DNA from: CAYWMP01 sp964459445
GTDB taxonomy: Bacteria; Desulfobacterota; DSM-4660; Desulfatiglandales; HGW-15
Reading direction: 5' to 3'
NCBI GenBank assembly: GCA_964459445.1
Contig: CAYWMP010000145.1
Span: 1-15,504, forward strand
DNA: 15,504 nt
The notes under the pieces were generated by a model. It saw only the letters and a list, made by a program, of their open reading frames with translations, searched no databases and was not told the DNA's origin. The first letter of the stretch is position 1. Each line of letters begins with the position of its first letter. Below, piece by piece: positions 1-6,528 of this stretch. The translations under genes were made by a program, and so were the position numbers.

Positions 1-81
1 AACAATAAGCAACGTGATTCAAAGTTGAAGCGAATTTCAAATATGTTTGGCTAGGATTTAATCAACCCACAGAAAGCTTTT

Positions 82-120
82 AAATCGCAATACTTTAGCG
101 ATTTGAAATTGTTTTTGTTT
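82..120 (+). terminator. Possible rho-independent terminator
   Basis: AAATCGC (82-88) pairs perfectly with GCGATTT (98-104) around a 9-base loop. A T-rich stretch, GTTTTTGTTT (111-120), follows after a few bases. The stem is short and only moderately GC-rich, and no gene ending just upstream is visible in the window. If real, it would end a plus-strand transcript entering from the left. Confidence 0.3.
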
Positions 121-389
121 GAGCTGGGGTCTGGGAATCTTGCCGAGTCCCCGAATAGCTGAGAAGGGATAAATGGGTACTTTTCAAATCCTCCTTCCAT
201 ATTTTGGATTGACAAAGCCTTCCCTAGACCGGACAATATTGACAAAGATTTATTCCTCCAATCTCCCGACGATGCGTCACTTTAGTGGTATTGGGTCACC
301 CTATCCTGTGGTGAAATCCGCGGCGCTTGAAATTTGCTGAATATTTAAATGCTATTAATACCTGGATTTTGCATCGGATATCGTAGCGA

Positions 390-505
390 GGCACGGAAAC
401 CCTTAGCGAAACGCGCAGTTGGAGGCATTTTGGCCCACAGGCATATAACCTATATGGTGAGGACCAAAATGGCGAAACAATCGTTGCAGCAAGGGGTTCC
501 GTGCC
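390..505. repeat. Nested palindromic intergenic element (REP/MITE-like), copy 1
   Basis: The outer arms are GGCACGGAAACCCTTAGC (390-407) and GCAAGGGGTTCCGTGCC (489-505), complementary apart from one mismatch and one bulge. Inside, CATTTTGG (426-433) pairs with CCAAAATG (464-471), and at the centre CATATA (442-447) pairs with TATATG (451-456) around a 3-base loop. The whole can fold as one long cruciform or RNA hairpin with internal bulges. Layout and parts of the right half (AATGGCGAAA, then a GCAGC-type motif) resemble the element at 8913-9038, so I infer a dispersed family. No transposase is attached. Confidence 0.6.
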
Positions 506-590
506 GCAGTAGATAGTTGATGTAAAATTCAGGTAATATATAGACAGTCCGAATAATCTCTTTAATATCCCCCGTTCTCGATCAACCTTT

Positions 591-1361
591 GTGGAAAATG
601 CCGTGATGAAACACAAAAAACACTCACATTCCCAAAAAACCTCACCGACTCGGTCCCAACCGCAAATCGGCAGCCGGAAAACCGCGGTCCCCGGGAAAAA
701 GAAAGAGGTTTTGAAGCTGGAGGTTGTGCTCAAATGTGATTTGTTCGGCACTGAAGAGGCCATCATCCCCAGTTTGGAATCCATTCAAAAGCCGGAAGTG
801 GCAGTCAAGGTCATTCACACCGATGTCGGATCAATAACAAAATCGGATTTGCTCCTGGCACAAACAGGTAGCCGGCTCGTTATAGGATTCAATGTGGATG
901 TGGCTCAGGGCATTGAGATGACAGCGAGGGATCAGGGCATAGAAATTCGGCTGTATAATGTGATTTACAGATTGATCAATGATGTGCGTCAAATTGTGGA
1001 TAATTTAATACCGCCGGAAGAAGAAGAGAGAATTACGGGAAAGGCAAAGATCATCGAGTTGTTCAAGAGCCGCCGTGGGGGGATTATCCTTGGATGTGAC
1101 GTCCAGAAGGGAACACTTGCTGGAGGTAAGGCCTTTCGGGTCATAGGCGCTATGGGTATCCTTTATTCCGGAAAAATCGAATCCCTTCATATTGAAAAGG
1201 GTGCTGTGAAAGAAGCCAAAGTCGGCCAGCAAGTAGGGCTCAAAATTTCCGACTTTACCAAAGCAAAGATCGGAGATATCGTAGAGTGCTTTGAGATAGT
1301 GCTTCCAAAAGCGGACGCCACCTGGCAGCCGAAAGGAGGCGTCTTTCACTTTTTGGAGTGA
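591..1361 (+). CDS. Stand-alone IF-2 C-terminal-like protein (no GTPase domain)
   Basis: The 256-residue product matches only the C-terminal half of bacterial translation initiation factor IF-2. Residues about 44-145 look like IF-2 domain 3, including the VKVIHTDVGSITKSDLLLA and VIGFNV stretches and the IYRLINDV helix. Residues about 148-236 look like the C2 domain that binds fMet-tRNA in true IF-2 (GKAKIIELFK..., ILGCDV, GDIVECFEI). The G domain is entirely absent; the first 40 residues are basic and low-complexity. The C2 positions that in IF-2 read R-R-F and E-C-G here read H-I-E (200-202) and Q-V-G (214-216), so fMet-tRNA binding is doubtful. The frame opens at GTG 591; ATG 606 is an alternative, and neither has a clear Shine-Dalgarno site. 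It is intact over a domain boundary and probably co-transcribed with the SH3 gene 37 bases downstream. Its function is unknown. Confidence 0.85.
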   Translation: MENAVMKHKKHSHSQKTSPTRSQPQIGSRKTAVPGKKKEVLKLEVVLKCDLFGTEEAIIPSLESIQKPEVAVKVIHTDVGSITKSDLLLAQTGSRLVIGFNVDVAQGIEMTARDQGIEIRLYNVIYRLINDVRQIVDNLIPPEEEERITGKAKIIELFKSRRGGIILGCDVQKGTLAGGKAFRVIGAMGILYSGKIESLHIEKGAVKEAKVGQQVGLKISDFTKAKIGDIVECFEIVLPKADATWQPKGGVFHFLE

Positions 1362-1398
1362 AGATATCAATCCTTAACCTTCAAACCTTGGAGAATCC

Positions 1399-2055
1399 AT
1401 GATAAGATTTCGACACATTGCTGCTATGACTGTTTGTTTCCTATTGGTTGGACAAACCTGCTTTGGCGCTCAGGCCTATGTGACTGATACCTTTAGGATC
1501 AGCCTTCGAAGGGGACCAAGCATCGAAAACAAAATTCTGAAATTTCTTCCTTCCGGTTTGCCTGTTGAGGTACTCGAATCAGAGGAAGGATGGAGTCATG
1601 TGGCGCCCCTGGGACCTGAAGAGGACAATATTAGGGGATGGGTGCTGAGTCGCTATTTGATTACACGCCCGCCCTGGGAGACACAGGCCAAGGCACTCAA
1701 AGAAGAGAATATCAGCCTTGTGGAAAAACTAGCGCAGATTGAAAAAGAACATGAAGCCACGTTGATAGGCAGAAATGAAGCCAGTGAGAATCTGGAGGTA
1801 AATCGTGAGGCGCTTCAGAAGTTACAGAAGGAATACGAGACCCTCAAACAAGGGGCAGCCGAATTTTTGAAACTTGAAGCAGCTTACAAGGCCTTAGAAA
1901 AAACCTCAGAAGAAATAATGGATGAAAACGAACGGCTGAAGTCCTCAGAGGCAAGGAAATGGTTTACCATCGGCGCCTTGGTTCTCCTCTTCGGGTTGTT
2001 GCTGGGCCTTTTGTTTGGAAGACAGAAAAGACGCCGATCTTCCTTGTATCAATAG
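1399..2055 (+). CDS. SH3-domain, coiled-coil, membrane-anchored protein (YgiM/TIGR04211-like)
   Basis: The 218-residue protein has an N-terminal signal sequence (about 1-24, hydrophobic core MTVCFLLVG), a bacterial SH3 domain (about 26-90, with LRRGPS and GWVLSRYL, typical SH3b strands), a long charged coiled coil (about 94-182), a single transmembrane helix (about 188-207) and a short basic tail. This order is that of E. coli YgiM and the TIGR04211 family, of similar length (about 206 residues in E. coli). The family is poorly characterised; the layout suggests an envelope protein whose SH3 domain faces the periplasm and may touch peptidoglycan. The ATG start is supported by TTGGAG a few bases upstream. 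It follows the IF-2-like gene closely on the same strand, so the two are probably one operon, although no functional link between them is evident. Confidence 0.85.
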   Translation: MIRFRHIAAMTVCFLLVGQTCFGAQAYVTDTFRISLRRGPSIENKILKFLPSGLPVEVLESEEGWSHVAPLGPEEDNIRGWVLSRYLITRPPWETQAKALKEENISLVEKLAQIEKEHEATLIGRNEASENLEVNREALQKLQKEYETLKQGAAEFLKLEAAYKALEKTSEEIMDENERLKSSEARKWFTIGALVLLFGLLLGLLFGRQKRRRSSLYQ

Positions 2056-2159
2056 TGTTTCACTTCCCCCACCCGCTCTTCAAGAAAACGCTAAAGGACA
2101 TGTAGTCCCTCAAGAGTGATTCTTCATTCAATCATCCGGCCTGATGTGTTCGGCATTAC

Positions 2160-2672
2160 TTACCAGGGTGCAAATTCATTTGCTCTGAAAAATTCTTCCC
2201 GAAGCATCTCCAGTTGTCTTTCAAAGGCGAGATAATGATCATGCTCCCATTCGCTCAATTCATTGTAAAACCCCCTTGCTTCTTCACTCTGAGCCTTTTC
2301 GGCACATAACCTGTAGAAATTTACGGCATCCAATTCCAGTTTCAGACCGATTGTCAAGGCACTCATTTCAAAATGACTGTCCCTTAACCTATTGCGTATT
2401 TCTTCGCTGAAGATGGGGCTATCGGCATGTTTTGGATGCGCCCTATGCAATTCCTGAGAAAAATCGTAGTCTCCATTTTCCATAATGGATTTGTACTGGT
2501 GCCGGAGGTAATTTAAGTGGCCCATTTCTTCGGCCGCCATCTCAAGAAAGGTCTCTTTTCCCTTTGGATCTTTGGTGTTCGCTGCTGCATTCTTGTAGAA
2601 TTCATGCCCTGTTATCTCCGCCTCAATAGCGGTTTTCAATCCTTCCAGAATCTCTTCACTCTGCTTATCCAT
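2160..2672 (-). CDS. Rubrerythrin-like ferritin-fold diiron protein
   Basis: The 170-residue all-helical protein has two matching half-motifs of the rubrerythrin/ferritin-like fold. The first has E19 (AEITGHEFY) and E49-x-x-H52 (EEMGH); the second has E113 (LELDAVNFY) and E143-x-x-H146 (EHDH). These are the expected ligands of a diiron centre. There is no C-terminal rubredoxin domain, so it is not a full rubrerythrin; related stand-alone ferritin-like proteins in anaerobes are thought to handle iron or peroxide. I chose ATG at 2672 because AAAGGAG lies 6 bases upstream of it; the frame also has a TTG two codons earlier (2678). The gene converges on the SH3 gene and is divergent from the toxin-antitoxin unit. 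The upstream region has repeated TATCCTAA boxes (listed separately). It probably acts in the cytoplasm; the exact substrate cannot be read from sequence. Confidence 0.85.
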   Translation of the reverse strand: MDKQSEEILEGLKTAIEAEITGHEFYKNAAANTKDPKGKETFLEMAAEEMGHLNYLRHQYKSIMENGDYDFSQELHRAHPKHADSPIFSEEIRNRLRDSHFEMSALTIGLKLELDAVNFYRLCAEKAQSEEARGFYNELSEWEHDHYLAFERQLEMLREEFFRANEFAPW

Positions 2673-2692
2673 CGCCAACTCCTTTCCTCCAA

Positions 2693-2734
2693 ATATCCTA
2701 ATTCGCTTACTCCATTAGGAATCACATATCCTAA
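2693..2734 (-). promoter_or_regulatory. Candidate operator boxes upstream of the diiron gene
   Basis: ATATCCTAA occurs twice, at 2693-2701 and 2726-2734, exactly 33 bases apart, which places both on the same face of the helix. The distal copy is half of an inverted repeat, TTAGGA (2715-2720) and TCCTAA (2729-2734), with an 8-base spacer. Their position 20-65 bases before the ATG suits binding of a repressor or activator. The sequence does not match the Fur or PerR consensus as I know them, so no regulator is named. Confidence 0.4.
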
Positions 2735-2928
2735 CCACCATATCACACTACTATATCTCACCAGAATCTAATTCATAGTTGCCCATTTTGCAACTCACCC
2801 CGGCGATCCAAAATCACCATCTAATCCCGGTTCCGGTCCAGGCAAAAAGACGTAAGGCGCAAGGTGACAAGGTGAAACACATAAGGCCAATTGACAAAGG
2901 AAAGAGGGATTAGACCTCCTTTCAGCAC

Positions 2929-2958
2929 TTGACAACCATGCGGACATTCCGGTATTTA
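2929..2958 (+). promoter_or_regulatory. Possible promoter of the toxin-antitoxin operon
   Basis: A perfect -35 box TTGACA (2929-2934) is followed after 18 bases by TATTTA (2953-2958), a weak -10 match in a very AT-rich stretch with alternative -10 candidates. It lies about 30-60 bases before the antitoxin start, just upstream of the inverted repeat at 2965-2987. Confidence 0.4.
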
Positions 2959-2964
2959 TATTAT

Positions 2965-2987
2965 ATCATACTTATGGGAGGTATGAT
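2965..2987. promoter_or_regulatory. Inverted repeat over the antitoxin ribosome binding site, candidate operator
   Basis: ATCATAC (2965-2971) and GTATGAT (2981-2987) form a perfect 7-base inverted repeat with a 9-base spacer. The spacer contains most of the Shine-Dalgarno GGGAGG (2976-2981). Antitoxins with a ribbon-helix-helix domain commonly repress their own operon by binding such palindromes, so this is the likely autoregulatory site; it could also act as an RNA hairpin affecting translation. Confidence 0.5.
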
Positions 2988-2989
2988 TG

Positions 2990-3244
2990 ATGAATACACG
3001 AAAGGTCGCAATTACTATGCCGAAAGATTTAGTTGCCGTTGTTGATGCTATCAGCCGGGAGAGGGGTATATCGAGGAGTAAATTCATATCCTTGATGATC
3101 GAGGAGAAGATCACTGACGAAAGAGATCGAAACCTCAAAGAAGCATACGATCGGGTCTTTTCGGACGATTCTATAAAAAAAGAACAGCTTGAGACTGCCA
3201 ATTGGTTCCAGAGAGCTGGAAGCAAGGAGGGACAGGAATGGTAA
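2990..3244 (+). CDS. Ribbon-helix-helix antitoxin of a MazF-type pair
   Basis: The 84-residue protein starts with a ribbon-helix-helix (CopG/Arc-like) DNA-binding domain at about residues 4-45: the strand RKVAITMPKDLVAVVD, then helices SRERGISRSKFISLMIEE. The charged C-terminal part (about 46-84) is expected to wrap and inhibit the toxin. This layout is typical of antitoxins partnered with MazF/PemK toxins. ATG 2990 was chosen because GGGAGG (2976-2981) lies 8 bases upstream; a TTG directly before it (2987) is less likely. The stop codon overlaps the toxin start within ATGGTAA, so translation is probably coupled. Autorepression is likely through the inverted repeat at 2965-2987. The protein is cytoplasmic and usually protease-labile in this family. 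Confidence 0.85.
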   Translation: MNTRKVAITMPKDLVAVVDAISRERGISRSKFISLMIEEKITDERDRNLKEAYDRVFSDDSIKKEQLETANWFQRAGSKEGQEW

Positions 3245-3585
3245 TCCGGAAAGGTTCCATTCATTGGGTTGATTTTTCCCCCGGAAAAGGCTCAGAGCCT
3301 ATGGGCAGACGGCCCGGTCTTGTCGTTCAATGCAATCCTCTAAATGAAAGCAGGCTCAATACGGTTATTGTAATCGCCATTACTTCAACATTGAAATTCG
3401 GAGAATTACCGGGGAACGTGATTCTGCGGAAAGGAGAAGCCAATCTACTCAAAAAATCAGTGATAAACGTGACCCAAATAAAGACTGTGGGCATGAATAG
3501 CATTAAAGAGAAGATTGGCGCCCTGCCTAAGAAACGAATGACCGAAGTCCATGAAGGGATGAAACTTGTCATGGATATTCCTTAA
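3238..3585 (+). CDS. mazF: MazF/PemK-family endoribonuclease toxin
   Basis: The 115-residue protein has the MazF/PemK/Kid layout: an N-terminal strand RKGSIHWVDFSP, the loop and motif GRRPGLVVQCNPLNE (about 23-37), the strand VIVIAITST (43-51), and the C-terminal helix region INVTQIKTVGMNSIKEKIGAL. The candidate catalytic residues are R25 in the RRP motif and T49 in AITST, which correspond to the Arg and Thr of characterised MazF toxins. MazF enzymes cut single-stranded mRNA at short sequences and stop growth when the antitoxin is lost. The ATG at 3238 overlaps the antitoxin stop and has AAGGAGG (3224-3230) 7 bases upstream; the longer reading from 3202 would lie inside the antitoxin gene without such support. 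The cleavage sequence cannot be predicted from this. Confidence 0.9.
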   Translation: MVIRKGSIHWVDFSPGKGSEPMGRRPGLVVQCNPLNESRLNTVIVIAITSTLKFGELPGNVILRKGEANLLKKSVINVTQIKTVGMNSIKEKIGALPKKRMTEVHEGMKLVMDIP

Positions 3586-3774
3586 TTGAATTCCCTTCCT
3601 CCAAATTCTGATAAAAATCTTACGGATAGATGGCTCCAGATAAGCCGAGGGCATCTATAAGCTTGTGTTTGCCGCATTTCATAACATCGGGCTGAGTGAA
3701 GGGTAAATTATTTTGGGCTTTGTTTTCATCTTTGAAATAATATTTCGAAGCCCTTATTGTGGGTCGATTATCAC

Positions 3775-3790
3775 TGTGCTATTATGCACA
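3775..3790 (+). promoter_or_regulatory. Extended -10 promoter of the R-M operon inside an inverted repeat
   Basis: TATTAT (3780-3785) matches the sigma-70 -10 box at 5 of 6 positions and is preceded by TGC, making an extended -10. A weak -35, TTGTGG (3757-3762), sits exactly 17 bases upstream. The -10 box is flanked by TGTGC (3775-3779) and GCACA (3786-3790), a perfect 5-base inverted repeat, so a dimeric repressor bound here would block the promoter. The predicted transcript start is about 30 bases before the methylase ATG. Confidence 0.45.
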
Positions 3791-3824
3791 AAAATAACCC
3801 TATCTGAATCAAAGATTGAAGTAG

Positions 3825-5048
3825 ATGAGTGATCGAAACGACTGCCTAACAGAATTGAATCAAGAAGAAATCTCTCTTTTTCGAGATAAAACATTTGCGG
3901 AATTCTTCGCTGGAATTGGGTTAATGAGATTGGGGCTGGAACAGGAGGGATGGAAAGTAGCTTTCGCAAATGACATCGCTCGTGATAAATTTGAGATGTA
4001 CTCTACCCATTTCGGAGCAGCAGAATCGCATTTCTCCCTCGATGACATTCACAATCTTCCCCCAAACCAAATTCCAACAGTCACTATGGCCACAGCGTCA
4101 TTCCCATGCAATGACCTTTCACTGGCTGGTATGAGGAAAGGATTGGGTGGCAAGCAGTCTTCTGCATACTGGGGATTCGTCCGCATCCTCGAAGAAATGG
4201 GGCTTCGGCGCCCTCCGATAATATTGCTTGAAAATGTTGTCGGCTTCCTTACCTCGCATGGGGGACGCGATCTTCAGGCGGCATTACTGGCGCTTAATCG
4301 ACTTGGCTATTCAGTCGATGCTGTAATAATTGATGCGTCCAAATTTGTGCCTCAAAGCCGTGTTCGTCTTTTTGTTATTGGAGCTCTTCGTAACGGTCAT
4401 TCTAATTGGCAAATTCAGGAGTCTCTTAGGTTCTACGAAAGTGATCTACGCCCTAAAGCTTTAGCTGACTTCATCTTTTCTCATCCAGAAATAGTATGGG
4501 ATATTCGAAAATTGCCTCCGTTGCCGCGTTCTTCGCAATCATTATCAGATGTGTTGGAGGAACTTCCTGACGATTCTTCATTCTGGTGGAGTAACGAACG
4601 CCGTAATTATCTCATCAGCCAAATGAGTGAAAAGCATGCTAAAAAGCTTCGAAAAATGATTGATAACAAGAAATGGTCTTACGGGACCGTATTTCGCCGA
4701 GTTAGGAAGGGAAAATCAATGGCCGAACTCCGAACTGACGGTATCGCAGGTTGCCTGCGCACTCCTCGTGGCGGGAGCGGACGCCAGATCCTCATCGAAG
4801 CGGGTTACGGAAAGGTGAATGTTCGTCTCTTGACTCCCCGCGAATGTGCAAGGTTAATGGGGGCCGATGAGTTTGTCATTGATGTACCTTTGAATCAGGC
4901 CTTGTTTGGTTTTGGCGACGCAGTTTGTGTTCCCGTGGTAGCTTGGATTGCAGAATACTACCTCAATCCCCTTGTTGAAGAATTTCGCACTCAGTACGAC
5001 ATTCCTCAATTACAGACTATAAATCGATGGAGCAATGCAGCATATTAG
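3825..5048 (+). CDS. DNA (cytosine-5)-methyltransferase of a type II R-M system
   Basis: The 407-residue protein carries the ordered C5-methyltransferase motifs: motif I FFAGIGLMRLGLE (27-39, SAM binding), motif IV SFPCNDLSLAG (92-102) with catalytic C95, motif VI LLENVVGFL (ENV 136-138), motif VIII QSRVRLFVIG (about 177-186), a variable target-recognition region (about 230-330), motif IX LLTPRECARLMG and motif X FGFGDAVCVPVVAWI. It transfers a methyl group from SAM to C5 of cytosine in a specific DNA site, protecting the site from the partner nuclease. Motif IV reads PCND rather than the common PCQ. ATG 3825 is the first start in the frame but has only a weak Shine-Dalgarno site. It leads a three-gene unit with a putative endonuclease and Vsr, which suggests a complete R-M cassette. 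The recognition sequence is not predictable here; this is not claimed to be the orthologue of E. coli Dcm. Confidence 0.93.
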   Translation: MSDRNDCLTELNQEEISLFRDKTFAEFFAGIGLMRLGLEQEGWKVAFANDIARDKFEMYSTHFGAAESHFSLDDIHNLPPNQIPTVTMATASFPCNDLSLAGMRKGLGGKQSSAYWGFVRILEEMGLRRPPIILLENVVGFLTSHGGRDLQAALLALNRLGYSVDAVIIDASKFVPQSRVRLFVIGALRNGHSNWQIQESLRFYESDLRPKALADFIFSHPEIVWDIRKLPPLPRSSQSLSDVLEELPDDSSFWWSNERRNYLISQMSEKHAKKLRKMIDNKKWSYGTVFRRVRKGKSMAELRTDGIAGCLRTPRGGSGRQILIEAGYGKVNVRLLTPRECARLMGADEFVIDVPLNQALFGFGDAVCVPVVAWIAEYYLNPLVEEFRTQYDIPQLQTINRWSNAAY

Positions 5049-5101
5049 GTTACGAATTCTGAAAAACCATCACCAAACCGTACATGAGAGGCTTTGAATT
5101 T

Positions 5102-6037
5102 ATGGATAAGAACAAGCTTACTGAGCGGCTTGCAAAATTCGAAGCCGAGCACAATATCATCACCAAAGGCCCCCTCTGCGTAGTATTGGTTGTAACCCGG
5201 ACTGCGAGCAAAAAGAGCCCGCCTTACGCGTCCGAAAGCTTTCTTACATCACAAGGCGGTCAAGTAGCAGGACTCGGCCGTGCTGCAGTACAAGCAATCC
5301 TCGCAGATTATGAAATTACACGTATTCTCGCAGAGGAAGGGGGCAGGACTAGCCGCGGCAGCATTCGTCGGATGCAAAAATATTTAGAACTTCTCAACTC
5401 TCTTCACGATGATGGACTCCTCAATTTTCCTGCCATAGAAGAGTGGTGGATCGAGCGCGTCAGGGCTTACTTCGCTTCTAAACCATTCAAGCTTAAAGCA
5501 GATCCTTCAAAGTCTCTGCGAAGCATTGTTTCTGAGTTGATTGAAGCCGCCTTTGCCCGACAACGGGGAAGCCCTGGGACTATGGTAGCCGGTGCCGTCA
5601 TGCAGCATCTTGTTGGCGCGAAACTGGAGCGAGCCTTGCCTGAGGTCCAAATCGAACACAAGGGATTCGCTGTCGCGGATGCTCCCGTTGGGAGAAAGGG
5701 AGATTTTCTTGTTGGCGATACTGCCATACACGTCACAACGGCGCCAACCGAATCGCTGATAAAGAAATGCTGCGATAATTTGGATGAAAGCCTTAGACCT
5801 GTTATTATTACTACCCAAAGCGGTGCTGGTGGAGCTGGTGCACTGGCGAAGAATGCAGAAGTTGAGGATCGCATAGACATACTGGAGATCGAACAATTCG
5901 TTGCCGCCAACATCTATGAATGGAGCAGTTTCGAACATACGAAGCGTCCGTTGAGTGTACGTGAATTGGTTGAAACTTATAATCGCATTATTGAGCAGTC
6001 GGAGACTGACCCAAGCTTGAGAATAGCACTAGGCTGA
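5102..6037 (+). CDS. Putative type II restriction endonuclease (DUF4928-like)
   Basis: The 311-residue protein sits between a C5-methyltransferase and vsr on the same strand, the usual place of the cognate restriction enzyme. It resembles proteins annotated as DUF4928 that accompany such methylases; this assignment is from memory of the family. A motif EEGGRTSRGSI lies at about 78-88. A possible nuclease core is E176, then GDFLVGDTAIHVTT (200-213). The spacing is like that of PD-(D/E)xK enzymes, with D201 in place, but where they have (D/E)xK this has H-V-T. A cysteine pair follows (KKCCDNL, 221-227). ATG 5102 has GAGAGG 10 bases upstream; ATG 5084, six codons earlier, has no Shine-Dalgarno site but cannot be excluded. 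It would cut DNA lacking the methylation set by the neighbour, though activity is unproven. Its stop is 8 bases before vsr. Confidence 0.72.
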   Translation: MDKNKLTERLAKFEAEHNIITKGPLCVVLVVTRTASKKSPPYASESFLTSQGGQVAGLGRAAVQAILADYEITRILAEEGGRTSRGSIRRMQKYLELLNSLHDDGLLNFPAIEEWWIERVRAYFASKPFKLKADPSKSLRSIVSELIEAAFARQRGSPGTMVAGAVMQHLVGAKLERALPEVQIEHKGFAVADAPVGRKGDFLVGDTAIHVTTAPTESLIKKCCDNLDESLRPVIITTQSGAGGAGALAKNAEVEDRIDILEIEQFVAANIYEWSSFEHTKRPLSVRELVETYNRIIEQSETDPSLRIALG

Positions 6038-6045
6038 AAGATTAG

Positions 6046-6528
6046 GTGGATACATTTTCGCCCCAGAAACGCAGTGACATAATGCGTCGCGTTCGTTCAA
6101 CTAACACGACAACGGAGAAAAAAGTACGCTCCTTGCTTCATCGCCTAGGTTTTCGCTTTCGGCTTCACCGAAGGGACCTTCCTGGAAAACCCGACATCGT
6201 TCTCCGAAAGTATTCCACCGTCGTATTTGTTCACGGATGTTTCTGGCACCGCCATCCAGGATGTCCCCGGACAACGATCCCTGCCACGCGTCAAGATTAT
6301 TGGCTTCCCAAATTCGAAAAGACTGTGGATCGAGATCGTAGGAACTTGAGGAAACTCCACCAGTTGGGGTGGAATGTTGTGGTCGTTTGGGAATGCGAAC
6401 TCCGTAATGACGAAGAATTGAGAGACAAATTGAAAAAGGCTATTACTAAAAAGCGAGGTTTCTATCACCAAGATGTCTCATCCTACAAAATGGCTGCTGA
6501 GACGAAGGTCGATTATCGAAGCAGTTGA
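6046..6528 (+). CDS. vsr: Very short patch repair (Vsr) mismatch endonuclease
   Basis: The 160-residue protein matches Vsr in length (156 in E. coli) and motifs: SPQKRSDIMRRVRSTNTTTE at the N-terminus, LPGKPDIVL with metal-binding D50, VFVHGCFWHRHPGC with catalytic H63 and the FW pair (66-67) that intercalates at the mismatch, zinc ligands H70 and C73, RDRRN (about 96-100), and VVWECEL with C117. Vsr nicks 5' to the T of a T:G mismatch produced by deamination of 5-methylcytosine, so that repair restores the methylase target. The GTG at 6046 is the first possible start, because an in-frame TAG lies directly upstream. Its tight spacing after the endonuclease gene indicates co-transcription. Residues after about 140 are variable and of no clear role. 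Confidence 0.93.
   Translation: MDTFSPQKRSDIMRRVRSTNTTTEKKVRSLLHRLGFRFRLHRRDLPGKPDIVLRKYSTVVFVHGCFWHRHPGCPRTTIPATRQDYWLPKFEKTVDRDRRNLRKLHQLGWNVVVVWECELRNDEELRDKLKKAITKKRGFYHQDVSSYKMAAETKVDYRSS

Larger units (their letters stand above)
1..590. other. Intergenic region without a convincing gene
   Basis: This 590-base stretch precedes the IF-2-like gene. Open frames on the minus strand (51-245 and 296-784) have no family resemblance that I recognise; the second runs antisense into the IF-2-like gene and across a palindrome. The visible structure is a small hairpin with a T-rich 3' side at 82-120 and a large nested inverted repeat at 390-505, both listed separately. No tRNA or rRNA signature was seen. 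Confidence 0.6.
2673..2989. other. Divergent intergenic region between diiron protein and antitoxin genes
   Basis: No gene is supported here; the short plus-strand frame at 2517-2771 is mostly antisense to the diiron gene. It holds paired TATCCTAA boxes near the diiron start, a small hairpin (AGTTGC 2777-2782 with GCAACT 2790-2795), a short tandem repeat (AAGGTGAC then AAGGTGA, 2861-2875), and the promoter and operator of the toxin-antitoxin unit. Confidence 0.6.

Noticed and set aside
51..245. 64-residue minus-strand frame (TTG start)
   Set aside because: It has no ribosome binding site at its start, no recognisable motif, and crosses the hairpin at 82-104.
517..544. Possible promoter TTGATG-16-TATAGA before the IF-2-like gene
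   Set aside because: Both boxes match only 4 of 6 positions in an AT-rich stretch with several equal alternatives.
296..784. 162-residue minus-strand frame
   Set aside because: Its N-terminal third is antisense to the IF-2-like gene and the rest runs through the nested palindrome.
3715..3753. Inverted repeat GGGCTT/AAGCCC between mazF and the methylase
   Set aside because: The arms are only 6 bases with a 27-base interior and no T run. It could be a mazF terminator remnant but is not convincing.
3774..3790. LexA-like box before the methylase gene
   Set aside because: CTGT is present, but the matching ACAG half at the proper spacing is not; the real symmetry is TGTGC/GCACA.
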